Source: Gemmata massiliana
Lineage (GTDB): Bacteria > Planctomycetota > Planctomycetia > Gemmatales > Gemmataceae
Direction: 5' to 3'
Length of the DNA: 64,000 nucleotides
NCBI RefSeq assembly: GCF_901538265.1
Contig: NZ_LR593886.1
Coordinates: 5,787,738 to 5,851,737, forward strand
A model generated the notes under the pieces. It was not told the origin of the DNA and searched no databases. It saw only the letters and a list, made by a program, of their open reading frames with translations. Of this stretch, positions 27,099-35,424 are shown piece by piece. The translations under genes and the position numbers were made by a program. Each line of letters begins with the position of its first letter. Within the stretch, counting starts at the first letter, position 1.

Positions 27099-27137
27099 GG
27101 GCCGCGCAGAACTTTCTGCGCGGCCCGCTTTCGTTTT
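27099..27137 (+). terminator. Rho-independent terminator after PDZ gene
   Basis: A perfect 11-bp GC stem, GGGCCGCGCAG (27099-27109) with CTGCGCGGCCC (27116-27126), has a six-base loop and is followed by GCTTTCGTTTT. Confidence 0.85.
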
Positions 27138-27163
27138 GCACCGCGTGCGTTCGGCGATAGAAT
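27136..27163 (+). promoter_or_regulatory. Candidate sigma-70-type promoter for PSD1 gene
   Basis: TTGCAC (27136-27141) and TAGAAT (27158-27163) are 16 bp apart and 63 bp before the ATG. It starts inside the T-run of the preceding terminator. Confidence 0.45.
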
Positions 27164-27226
27164 ACTTGCGTAGCCCTCCACACAGCCTCTTCCGTCTGAA
27201 TCATCACGCCTCCGAGGTCAACAGGC

Positions 27227-29764
27227 ATGACGGCCCCGTTCCGCCGTGCTGCGTGCGTTGTCGCGACTCTGCTACTCGCCGCGCCGTGCGTCGCCAATGC
27301 TGCGCCCCCCGCCGCGCCGACAAGTACGCCCACGGACGACGAGTTCTTCGAGAAGAAGATCCGCCCGTTGCTCGCGGACCACTGTCTGCGGTGTCACGGC
27401 ACCCCTCCCGCGAACGGCGGGAGCAAGTCGCTCGGCGGCGGGCTGAAGGTCACGTCGCGTGCGGAGCTTCTGAAGGGCGGCGAAACCGGCCCCGCAATCG
27501 TGCCGGGCAGACCGGACCAGAGCTTGCTCGTCAAAGCCGTGGAGTACACCGAAGAGGGCATGAAAATGCCCCCGAAGGGCAAGCTCTCGGATCAACAGAT
27601 CGCCGATCTCACGAAGTGGGTGAAGTCCGGCGCCGCGTGGCCGAACGATACCGCGAGCGTAAATCCTGCGACACCAACCGGGCCACTGTTTACCCCCGAA
27701 CAGAAAGCGTTCTGGGCGTTTCAACCAGTTCGCTTGCCGACGGTGCCGGAGATCCAGAACCCGAAGTCCGAAATCGGGAACGAAATCGATCGCTTCGTCC
27801 TGGCGAAACTCCGCGACGCTCAGTTATCGCCGGCCGCGCCCGCAGACAAGCGAACGCTGATCCGGCGCGTGACGTTCGACCTCACCGGTCTGCCACCTTC
27901 GTCGGAAGAAGTCGATGCGTTCCTGAAAGACGATTCGCCGAAGGCGTTCGAGAAGGTCGTGGACCAGTTGCTCGCGTCGAGTTCTTACGGCGAGCGCTGG
28001 GCGCGGCACTGGCTCGACGTGGCCCGCTACGCGGACTCCAACGGGCTAGACGAAAACACCGCTTTCGGCAACGCCTGGCGCTACCGCGACTACGTCATTA
28101 AAAGCTTCAACGCGGACAAGCCTTATGACCGGTTCTTGAAGGAACAACTTGCAGGAGATCTGCTCCCGGCCGATTCGAGCGCCGCGCGGATGGAGCAACT
28201 GACCGCGACCGGGTTCCTCTCGCTCGGGCCGAAGGTGCTCGCGGAACCGGACAAGCAGAAGATGCTGCTCGACATCGCCGACGAGCAACTCGATACCGTG
28301 GGTAAGGCGTTCATGGGCCTGACGCTCGGCTGCGCCCGGTGCCACGACCACAAATTCGATCCGATCCCGACGCGCGACTACTACAGTCTCCTGGCCGTGT
28401 TCACCAGCACGCGCACGATGCAGAACCTGAGCACCGTCGCCCGCGCGTTCGAGCGATCACCGGATGGTCCCGAGAAGCCCGAAATCAAGGCAGACCGACA
28501 AAAGCTCGAACAACTGCGAAAAGACGTTCGCAAGCTGGAATCGGAGTTCAGCAAACTGCCCACAACGGAGAAAGAAAAACGCGCCGAGGTCGCGGCGAAA
28601 GCCGACGAGAAGCGTGCGGAAATCAAGAAGCTCGAAGCGTCGCTCCCGCCCGCGAGCCCGATGGTACTCGCCGTCGAAGAAGGCAGTTCGGGTGCTTACG
28701 GCACTCAGGGGCGAAACCTCTATGTACAGGTCCGTGGGACGTACTCGACCCCGGGCGCGGAAGCCCCCGCAGTCTTCCCGCGCATCATCGCCGGCGAAGA
28801 CCAGAAGCCGTTCGTCGAGAGCAAATCGAACAAGGCGGACAAACTCGAAGCGAACAAGATCCGGTACGGTGCGATCCGCACATCCAGCGGCCGAAGGGAA
28901 CTCGCGAACTGGCTCGCCGATCCCGCGCACCCGCTGACCGCGCGCGTGATGGTCAACCGCATCTGGCAGCACCACTTCGGTGAAGGACTGGTGCGTTCGC
29001 CGGACAACTTCGGCCGACTCGGGGACCGGCCGACGCACCCCGAGTTGCTCGACTGGCTCGCGGTCCAGTTCGTGAAGAACGGCTGGTCGATGAAGAAGCT
29101 ACACAAACTTATTCTGCTCTCGGCGACTTACCAGATGAGCAGCACCCACGACGCGAAGGCCGCACTCGCGGACCCGGAGAACCGCCTCTTGTGGCGGTTC
29201 AACCGCCAGCGCCTCGAAGCCGAAGCCGTCCGCGATTCGATGCTCGTGGTGGCCGGCACGCTCGATCACACGACCGGCGGTACGCTGCTTATCAACGGCA
29301 ATTTCGAGTACGTAACCAACGACCAGTCCAAAACAAGGACGCGGTACGACAGCCACCGCCGCAGCATCTACCTGCCGGTCATCCGTAACAACGTGTTCGA
29401 TTTCTTCCAGGCCTTCGACTTCGTGGAACCGCACGTCGGGACCGGCAAACGCGCGTCGACGGTAATCGCGTCGCAAGCGCTGTACTTGATGAACAACCCG
29501 TTCGTCACGGAGCAAGCACAGGCGTTCGCCGGTTCACTCCTGAAACCCGAAGGGAACGACGAGGACCGCGTGAAATCCGCGTACCTGCGGGCACTCGCAC
29601 GCCCCGCGACCGACGAGGACGTGAGTCGCGCCGTGAGCTTCATTCAACGATACGATGCCGCCCTGAGCGCGAAGGAAGCGGACGCCGCTACCCGCCGCAC
29701 GAAGGCTTGGGCCGCGTGGTGCCAGATGCTGTTCGCGAGTAGTGAATTCGTGTACGTGAACTGA
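27227..29764 (+). CDS. Planctomycete cytochrome c-type PSCyt1/DUF1549/DUF1553 protein
   Basis: An 845-residue exported protein with a signal peptide (about 1-26). A heme-binding CLRCH at 53-57 lies in the PSCyt1 domain. DUF1549 (PSCyt2) covers about 180-390 (FDLTGLPPSSEEVDAF, GERWARHWLDVARYAD). A charged linker follows, and the DUF1553 (PSD1) region runs from about 560 (LANWLADPAHPLTARVMVNRIW) to the end. The family is greatly expanded in planctomycetes and nearly always precedes a DUF1501 gene, as here. Its biochemistry is not settled; a role in periplasmic electron transfer or polysaccharide processing has been discussed. Confidence 0.94.
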   Translation: MTAPFRRAACVVATLLLAAPCVANAAPPAAPTSTPTDDEFFEKKIRPLLADHCLRCHGTPPANGGSKSLGGGLKVTSRAELLKGGETGPAIVPGRPDQSLLVKAVEYTEEGMKMPPKGKLSDQQIADLTKWVKSGAAWPNDTASVNPATPTGPLFTPEQKAFWAFQPVRLPTVPEIQNPKSEIGNEIDRFVLAKLRDAQLSPAAPADKRTLIRRVTFDLTGLPPSSEEVDAFLKDDSPKAFEKVVDQLLASSSYGERWARHWLDVARYADSNGLDENTAFGNAWRYRDYVIKSFNADKPYDRFLKEQLAGDLLPADSSAARMEQLTATGFLSLGPKVLAEPDKQKMLLDIADEQLDTVGKAFMGLTLGCARCHDHKFDPIPTRDYYSLLAVFTSTRTMQNLSTVARAFERSPDGPEKPEIKADRQKLEQLRKDVRKLESEFSKLPTTEKEKRAEVAAKADEKRAEIKKLEASLPPASPMVLAVEEGSSGAYGTQGRNLYVQVRGTYSTPGAEAPAVFPRIIAGEDQKPFVESKSNKADKLEANKIRYGAIRTSSGRRELANWLADPAHPLTARVMVNRIWQHHFGEGLVRSPDNFGRLGDRPTHPELLDWLAVQFVKNGWSMKKLHKLILLSATYQMSSTHDAKAALADPENRLLWRFNRQRLEAEAVRDSMLVVAGTLDHTTGGTLLINGNFEYVTNDQSKTRTRYDSHRRSIYLPVIRNNVFDFFQAFDFVEPHVGTGKRASTVIASQALYLMNNPFVTEQAQAFAGSLLKPEGNDEDRVKSAYLRALARPATDEDVSRAVSFIQRYDAALSAKEADAATRRTKAWAAWCQMLFASSEFVYVN

Positions 29765-29767
29765 TTC

Positions 29768-29840
29768 GGCGAACCCCGCCCGCAAGGGCGGCGGGTGATT
29801 CACATGATGAGACCCACCGCCCTTGCGGGCGGGGTTCGCC
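29768..29840. repeat. 29-bp inverted repeat in the PSD1-DUF1501 gap
   Basis: Left arm 29768-29796 and right arm 29812-29840 are reverse complements at 28 of 29 positions, around a 15-base loop. The core is CCCCGCCCGCAAGGGCGG. It begins three bases after the PSD1 stop codon and ends 11 bases before the DUF1501 ATG, so it could protect the upstream mRNA end or reduce downstream expression. Confidence 0.8.
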
Positions 29841-29851
29841 CGGGAGCAACG

Positions 29852-31264
29852 ATGCCGACGTTCTGCAACACACTCGCACCCGCCGTTTCCCGGCGTGACA
29901 TGTTGAAGCTGTCGGCGAACAGTTTCGGGCTGCTCGCGCTGGCCGACATGCTCCACGCGCGCGAAACGAAATCTGCCTCCGCGCTCGCGCCGCGCCCCAC
30001 GCACTTCGCGCCGAAGGCCAAGCGCGTGATCTTCCTGTTCATGCACGGCGGGCCGTCCCAGGTCGATACGTTCGACCCCAAACCGCTGCTGAAGAAGCAC
30101 AACGGTAAGCCGTATCCAGGGCAGAAGCCGCGTGTGCAGTTTGCCGCGACCGGGAACCTGCTTCAATCGCCGTGGGAGTTCCGGCCCGGGGGCGATAGCG
30201 GCATTCAGGTGAGCGACCTGTTCCCCGAGGTCCGCAAGCGCGCGGACGACCTCTGCGTGGTCCGCGCGATCCACGCGGACAACTCCGCGCACGGCGGGGC
30301 GCTCCTTCAACTACACACCGGGAGCGATACGTTCGTCCGGCCGAGCGTCGGGAGCTGGGTCACTTACGGCCTGGGAAGCGAGAACCAGAACCTGCCCGGG
30401 TTCATCACGCTCTGCCCCACCCTGGGACACGGTGGGTTGCAGAACTGGTCGAGCGCGTTCCTGCCGGCCGCGTACCAGGGCACACCGATCGGGCACTCGG
30501 GAATTCCGGCCAAACAAGCAACGGTGAAGGACATCGTGCCGGCGGCTTCGCCCGAACTCCAGCGTATGCAACTCGATCTCCTCAAAGAGATAAACGCCAC
30601 ACACCTCACGAAGAGCGGACCGGACGCCGCGCTCGAAGCTCGCATCGGGTCGTTCGAGCTGGCGTTCCGGATGCAGGCGGAAGCGCCCACGGTCACGGAC
30701 CTCTCGAAAGAAACCGTGAAAACGTTGGAGAGCTACGGCATCGGCGACGGCAAGCCGACGGACAACTTCGGGCGCCAGTGCCTCACCGCCCGGCGGTTGG
30801 CTGAAGCCGGCGTGCGGTTCATTCAATGCACCCACAGCTATAAGTGGGATCAGCACGAGAACCTGAAAAAAGATCACACGAAGAACGCACTGGAAGTAGA
30901 CAAGCCTATCGCAGCGCTCCTCGCCGACCTCAAGCAGCGCGACCTCTTAAAAGACACGCTCGTGTGGTGGGGTGGCGAGTTCGGTCGCACACCCGCCGCA
31001 CAGGGCGGTGACGGCCGTGACCACAACCCGCACGCATTCAGCATGTGGCTCGCCGGAGGTGGGATAAACGGCGGAATGGTTCACGGCGCGACCGACGATT
31101 TCGGCTACTATGCGGTGGACAAGAAAGTCCACATGCACGACCTGCACGCGACCATTCTGCACCTACTCGGGCTCGATCACGAGAAGTTGACTTACCGGCA
31201 CGCCGGACGCGACTTCCGCCTCACGGATGTGAAGGGGACCGTGGTGAAAGAGTTGTTCGAGTGA
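29852..31264 (+). CDS. DUF1501 (sulfatase-like) exported protein
   Basis: A 470-residue protein of the DUF1501 family, distantly related to sulfatases and alkaline phosphatases. SRRDMLKLSANSFGLLAL (about 13-30) is a twin-arginine-type signal. Diagnostic segments are FLFMHGGPSQVDTFDPKP, HADNSAHGGALLQLHTG, and WWGGEFGRTPAAQGGDGRDH near the C-terminus, which hold probable metal ligands. The ATG at 29852 follows GGGAG and lies just outside the hairpin. It forms the standard planctomycete pair with the PSD1 gene upstream. The substrate is unknown. Confidence 0.92.
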   Translation: MPTFCNTLAPAVSRRDMLKLSANSFGLLALADMLHARETKSASALAPRPTHFAPKAKRVIFLFMHGGPSQVDTFDPKPLLKKHNGKPYPGQKPRVQFAATGNLLQSPWEFRPGGDSGIQVSDLFPEVRKRADDLCVVRAIHADNSAHGGALLQLHTGSDTFVRPSVGSWVTYGLGSENQNLPGFITLCPTLGHGGLQNWSSAFLPAAYQGTPIGHSGIPAKQATVKDIVPAASPELQRMQLDLLKEINATHLTKSGPDAALEARIGSFELAFRMQAEAPTVTDLSKETVKTLESYGIGDGKPTDNFGRQCLTARRLAEAGVRFIQCTHSYKWDQHENLKKDHTKNALEVDKPIAALLADLKQRDLLKDTLVWWGGEFGRTPAAQGGDGRDHNPHAFSMWLAGGGINGGMVHGATDDFGYYAVDKKVHMHDLHATILHLLGLDHEKLTYRHAGRDFRLTDVKGTVVKELFE

Positions 31265-31284
31265 CGTGCAACTTACCAGTAAAT

Positions 31285-31779
31285 ATGGAACCCGATCCGT
31301 ACTTTATTCAAGCGCTAATCAGCACTCCGTGGCTACGGCACTGCGGTGAGTCGATTACTTTGGACGTCGAATATGATTCTGCCCAGGTGTCTTCGTGGGC
31401 TGAAGCGGCCGGAGCATACACAGCGGATTGGGAGAATTTAAAGCACGAACAATTCAACGATACTATATTTAAATTGTCATCAAGAAACCAACGAGAAATC
31501 AGCCACTGGAGCGGCCTGCTTCGCAAAGTAAAGCAACTCGTTGATGAGCACTTATCCGAACCGGTATCAACCCGAATCCTCGGCACTGGGCTGAATCATT
31601 TGTTTATCGACACCATAAAGTTCGACGTGTACATGGCTGGGATGGAATTCACCTTCGCCAACTCAGGATGCAATCTACATCGTTTTTACCGGTCAATTTT
31701 TTCTGTCTACAGTACCGGCCACTGGCCATGTGGATGGGACGGTGGCAAATATCCAAACGGATTTCTCGTGTTATTTTGA
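31285..31779 (+). CDS. AT-rich orphan gene, hypothetical protein
   Basis: I do not recognise this 164-residue protein. It uses many A/T-ending codons and is visibly AT-richer than every neighbour, which suggests recent transfer. An in-frame GTG at 31261 overlaps the DUF1501 stop codon as GTGA and would give 172 residues by coupled translation; the ATG at 31285 has no clear ribosome-binding site. The C-terminus has GMEFTFANSGCNLHRF and GHWPCGWDGGKYPNG, rich in Trp, Gly and Tyr. There is no signal peptide or membrane helix. The size and compact acidic-aromatic character resemble immunity-type or accessory proteins, but no toxin partner is visible. Confidence 0.7.
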   Translation: MEPDPYFIQALISTPWLRHCGESITLDVEYDSAQVSSWAEAAGAYTADWENLKHEQFNDTIFKLSSRNQREISHWSGLLRKVKQLVDEHLSEPVSTRILGTGLNHLFIDTIKFDVYMAGMEFTFANSGCNLHRFYRSIFSVYSTGHWPCGWDGGKYPNGFLVLF

Positions 31780-31852
31780 TGACAATCTTCGCATCGCACC
31801 GCAAATCTCGTTGACCCACTAAAATCGCATCTAATACACAAACAAAAATCAA

Positions 31853-33727
31853 TTACTGAATAGCGTGAGATCCAGGAAATGTTTCATTCACGTCCCAAAC
31901 CGCGACCGGAGCGCCCGGCGCCACCGTGATGAGTTCCTTCCCAGTGGGGTGGAACGCGATCGACCTCACCCCCCGCCCACCAGTTCCGATGAGTTGCGTT
32001 TGCTGAGCCGTTTCGGTGTTCCACAACCACACGTGACCATCCGGTGTACCGGCAGCGAGGCGCTTGCCATCGGGCGAGAACGTCAAGCACGTCAGTGCCC
32101 GCTCGAACCCGGTGATCGAGCGAAGCAGTTCGCGGTTGCGCACGTCCCAAAGTTGAATGATGCCGTTGAACCCGACCGCAAGCACGCGCCCGTTGTCCGA
32201 GTATGCCAGGGCCGTCATCGGCTTCTTCGGCGTCGCGAGTGCGGCGAAGCGCTCACCGGTCGCAGCATCAAGTAGCGCGACCTTGTTGTTCGCGCTACGG
32301 CCCGGTTCGATCAACCCGACCGCAAACACACGCGCGTCGGGGCTGGCGGCGATGCACCCCACGTTCTCGTCGAAATCGCGCACGAATCGCTCATCCCCCG
32401 TCGCGCCGTCGAACACGCGAACTCGCTTGCTCGGCCGTGGTTCCACCAGCGCGAGCCAGGACGCATCGGGCGCCACGGTCCACAACCGAGCCTCGTTCGG
32501 GCGCACGTTGATTGCGGCATGTTCTCCGCCGTCGGGGAGCGTGCGAACCAACACGCGGTCGTCTTTTTCGCCCCGGAACGCCACGAGCAGGCGCTTATTT
32601 CGCGTGAACGCGGCCGCACCTTCGAGCTTCCGTGCGTAGAAACTGAGTTCGACGGGGCCGGTTTCGGTCCAGCGCGTGAACATCCGCCCGTTCGCGGCCC
32701 AGATCTCGGATCCGTCGGGCGAGAAGATCACATCACGGTGCCCCGGAACCGCGAACGTCTTCTTCGGCTGGTGATCCACGTTCCACGACTTCTCGATGTG
32801 AACTTTGTCAAAGCCCGCGTTCACGACCGCCGACCCAACCCCGACCGGAACGGGTTTCGGAGCTGCCGCACGAACCAGTTCCACCTTCCCCTTCTTAATG
32901 TCCACCCGAGCGGAATCGGGGCCGGCCGAAGAAACAACGAACAGCCCGCTCCGCGTGGACACTTCCGCCACCGGCGTCCCGACGACCATCGGGCGATTGG
33001 CTTGGGGGGTAATTGCAGCCGTTAGCTGACCCGCTGCGAGGAACAGTTGCGGCTTGGTCGCGTTTTCGGGTGTACCGTCCCGGAACCGCACGACGGAATC
33101 CGGTTCGATCTCGAATCGCGACTGATCGGAGATCAAATCCACGACCGCGTGGCTATCGTCTCCCACGGTACGAAGGGTGAATCCTGCGGGAAGGTCCGCC
33201 CCCTCCTCGGCAAGAATCGCGTCGCCCGCGGGATCGAGTACCTCAACGATCCCCTCCTTCCGCGACAGTTTCGCGAAGGCTCGTGTTTCGGGGATCGATT
33301 CATCTTGCTTGGGCTGAACTACCTCGGCAGGCTTGCTGACCACCCATACCGCAAACGCAACAACCGCCGCACACGTGGCCAGCGCCACCACGCCGGCCCA
33401 TAATCGTCTGCGCGCACGCGATTCCGTGTTTGCCACGATCACCGGTTCAGCGCGCGCGGCCCACGCAGGCGGCGCCAACTCCGCTATCTCGGCCATGACT
33501 GCGTCTGTCGTGCGTTCCGTTTGTGCGTCGCGCACCATCGCGAGTGTCGCGTCGGACAGATCAAAGCCCGTGCGCAACCCGCGGAGTTCCGCTTCGAGTT
33601 CGAGCAGCGCAAGGTGCTCCGCTTCCGCTTCGGCATCAGCCGCAATGAGCGCGTCGAGTTCCGCGCCCTCGGCGTCTGTAAGGGCGTGATCGATCAGGCG
33701 CAAGGTGAGTTCGGCGATGCGGGTCAT
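31853..33727 (-). CDS. Anti-sigma/FecR-like protein with WD40 propeller
   Basis: A 624-residue membrane protein. Residues 1-95 are helical and acidic and begin like an anti-sigma factor domain. A single helix is at about 108-130. A FecR-like region (about 150-290: VEVLDPAGDAILAEEGADL, then a Val/Asp-rich core) is probably periplasmic. The C-terminal half (about 320-624) is a WD40-type propeller with repeats such as LTCLTFSPDGKRLAAGTPDGHVWLWN. The start codon overlaps the stop of the ECF sigma gene as ATGA, so this is most likely that sigma factor's membrane regulator. The signal read by the propeller is unknown. Confidence 0.87.
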   Translation of the reverse strand: MTRIAELTLRLIDHALTDAEGAELDALIAADAEAEAEHLALLELEAELRGLRTGFDLSDATLAMVRDAQTERTTDAVMAEIAELAPPAWAARAEPVIVANTESRARRRLWAGVVALATCAAVVAFAVWVVSKPAEVVQPKQDESIPETRAFAKLSRKEGIVEVLDPAGDAILAEEGADLPAGFTLRTVGDDSHAVVDLISDQSRFEIEPDSVVRFRDGTPENATKPQLFLAAGQLTAAITPQANRPMVVGTPVAEVSTRSGLFVVSSAGPDSARVDIKKGKVELVRAAAPKPVPVGVGSAVVNAGFDKVHIEKSWNVDHQPKKTFAVPGHRDVIFSPDGSEIWAANGRMFTRWTETGPVELSFYARKLEGAAAFTRNKRLLVAFRGEKDDRVLVRTLPDGGEHAAINVRPNEARLWTVAPDASWLALVEPRPSKRVRVFDGATGDERFVRDFDENVGCIAASPDARVFAVGLIEPGRSANNKVALLDAATGERFAALATPKKPMTALAYSDNGRVLAVGFNGIIQLWDVRNRELLRSITGFERALTCLTFSPDGKRLAAGTPDGHVWLWNTETAQQTQLIGTGGRGVRSIAFHPTGKELITVAPGAPVAVWDVNETFPGSHAIQ

Positions 33728-34311
33728 GCGTCGTTGAGCTTGTTCTGGATACAGTCACGCAACCGGAACCGGATGCGCGAAATCATTCGCTGAACGGCCT
33801 CGGGCGTCTGCCCCTGTTTCTCGGCTATGGCCTCGAAAGTCAGGCCCTTTTCGTACCGCAAGTTCACGAGTACGGCGTCGCGCGGCGGGAGTTGCTCTCG
33901 GCACCCTCGGAGCGCCTCGACGAAGCTCTCGGAATCATCGTTCGTCGAGCCGGCTTCGGCCCGGAGGCGTTCTGCGAGCCGTTCGCGGTACACGGCCAAT
34001 CGCCGGTCCTCGCGCCCCGCGCTCCGCAGCTCTTTCCGCAAGCGGTTCCGGGCGACCGTGCGCACCCACGCGCCGAAGTCCGTACCGGGCGCGTACTGGT
34101 CCAAATGAAAGTAAGCGTCCACGAACACTTGTTGCACGAGATTTTCGGTCGCGTCGCGGTCCCGGAGCACGGCCGCCGCGATGCGCCACACACTTTCCTG
34201 ATACAGGCGCACCAATCCCGCGAACGCCGGGGTGTCACCGGCGAGCACTTCCGCCACAATCCGGTCGGCTTCGGGAGTCACCGGTCCGGTCTGTTCCGAG
34301 TCGTGTTCCAC
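33724..34311 (-). CDS. ECF-type RNA polymerase sigma factor
   Basis: A 195-residue sigma-70 family factor. Region 2 (about 28-95) contains FAGLVRLYQESVWRIAAAVLRD and TENLVQQVFVDAYFHLDQY, the core-binding and -10 recognition segments. Region 4 (about 135-190) carries the helix-turn-helix GLTFEAIAEKQGQTPEAVQRMISRIR-type sequence. The start is GTG at 34311, with only a weak ribosome-binding site. It is coupled to its presumed anti-sigma partner by ATGA. Many planctomycete ECF operons have this layout. Target promoters cannot be read from the window. Confidence 0.93.
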   Translation of the reverse strand: MEHDSEQTGPVTPEADRIVAEVLAGDTPAFAGLVRLYQESVWRIAAAVLRDRDATENLVQQVFVDAYFHLDQYAPGTDFGAWVRTVARNRLRKELRSAGREDRRLAVYRERLAERLRAEAGSTNDDSESFVEALRGCREQLPPRDAVLVNLRYEKGLTFEAIAEKQGQTPEAVQRMISRIRFRLRDCIQNKLNDA

Positions 34312-34534
34312 AATCAGTAAGAGGAATCCCGCAGCCGGGGGCGATCAGACACACCAATTTGCGCACCTCCTGTGATTCTGCGAACCGTACTTGACCGCGA
34401 ACAACCAGCCTGTTGCCTAATTCGCACGAACACGGCCGGTATTGAGCTGCAAGAATCGTTTACTCCACACAATTCGCCGTAAATACCGTCTACAACGGCA
34501 TTTCCTGCATATCACTCGGAACGCTCGGTCGCGA

Positions 34535-34563
34535 TTGACCCGATCGCGCACTTCTCCTATAAC
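34535..34563 (+). promoter_or_regulatory. Consensus-like sigma-70 promoter for glycosyltransferase
   Basis: TTGACC (34535-34540) and TATAAC (34558-34563) are separated by exactly 17 bp and lie 44 bp before the ATG at 34607. It is one of the best promoter matches in the window. The rest of the 295-bp gap 34312-34606 shows nothing coding. Confidence 0.6.
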
Positions 34564-34606
34564 CCCGCGTCGCCCCTACCCCCGAATCGGCGGGTTATCG
34601 TTCACT

Positions 34607-35392
34607 ATGGCCCCGCTCCTCCAAAATCCCGACCCCACCCACCAGCCGATCGAGGCGTGGGACCAACCGATGTCCCCCGCGCGCACCTGCACGGTGACGC
34701 TCGTCGTGCCGACGCTCAACGAGATCGACGGCATGAAGACGATCATGCCCCAAATCCGCTCCGAATGGGTGGACCAGATCATCATCCTGGACGGCGGGTC
34801 CACCGACGGCACGGTCGAGTGGGCGCGAGCGCACGGGTATGAGGTTCATGTTCAGAGCGAACCCGGCATCCGCCAGGCGTACATGGAAGTGCTCCCGAAG
34901 GTGCGCGGGGACGTGGTGGTCACCTTCAGCCCGGACGGGAACAGTATCCCCGACCTGCTCGTCGACCTCGTTGCCAAGATCGACGAGGGCTACGACATGG
35001 TGATCGTGTCGCGGTACAAACCCCCGGCGAAGAGCACAGACGACGACTGGGTGACCGCGTTCGGGAACTGGCTGTTCACGCGCACGGTGAACCTGCTCCA
35101 CGGGGGCCGGTACACCGACGCGATGGTGATCTACCGGGCGTACCGAACTCGTCTCGTCCGCGAACTGGAACTCGACCAGGACCGGTGGTACCAAACGCCC
35201 GAGCGCCTGTTCGGGTGCCGGATCAGTTGGGAACCACTGCTGTCTGTGCGCGCGGCCCGTCGACGCCTCAAAGTCGCTGAGATCGCCGGGGACGAGCCCC
35301 CACGGATCGGCGGCGAACGCAAACTCCGCGTGCTGCGGTGGGGCGCGTCGTACTACTTCCAGTTCTTCCGGGATTTCTTCCTCTGGCGCTGA
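34607..35392 (+). CDS. Family 2 glycosyltransferase
   Basis: A 261-residue cytoplasmic GT-A enzyme. VTLVVPTLNEIDGM opens the nucleotide-sugar site, IILDGGSTDGTVEWA follows, and the metal-binding acid is probably in VVTFSPDGNS. Like dolichol- or polyprenyl-phosphate sugar transferases it is short and has no membrane helix, but donor and acceptor cannot be told. The ATG at 34607 is the first good start after the promoter; a later in-frame ATG at 34673 is possible. The membrane protein at 35425 follows after 32 bp, so the two probably act together in surface polysaccharide or lipid glycosylation. Confidence 0.85.
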   Translation: MAPLLQNPDPTHQPIEAWDQPMSPARTCTVTLVVPTLNEIDGMKTIMPQIRSEWVDQIIILDGGSTDGTVEWARAHGYEVHVQSEPGIRQAYMEVLPKVRGDVVVTFSPDGNSIPDLLVDLVAKIDEGYDMVIVSRYKPPAKSTDDDWVTAFGNWLFTRTVNLLHGGRYTDAMVIYRAYRTRLVRELELDQDRWYQTPERLFGCRISWEPLLSVRAARRRLKVAEIAGDEPPRIGGERKLRVLRWGASYYFQFFRDFFLWR

Positions 35393-35424
35393 GCGCCGAA
35401 ATCACCACTTGAGGCGCGCCACGG

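Noticed and set aside
31780-31852. Toxin partner next to the AT-rich orphan gene
   Set aside because: Only 73 bp lie between it and the convergent WD40 gene, so there is no room for a second gene.
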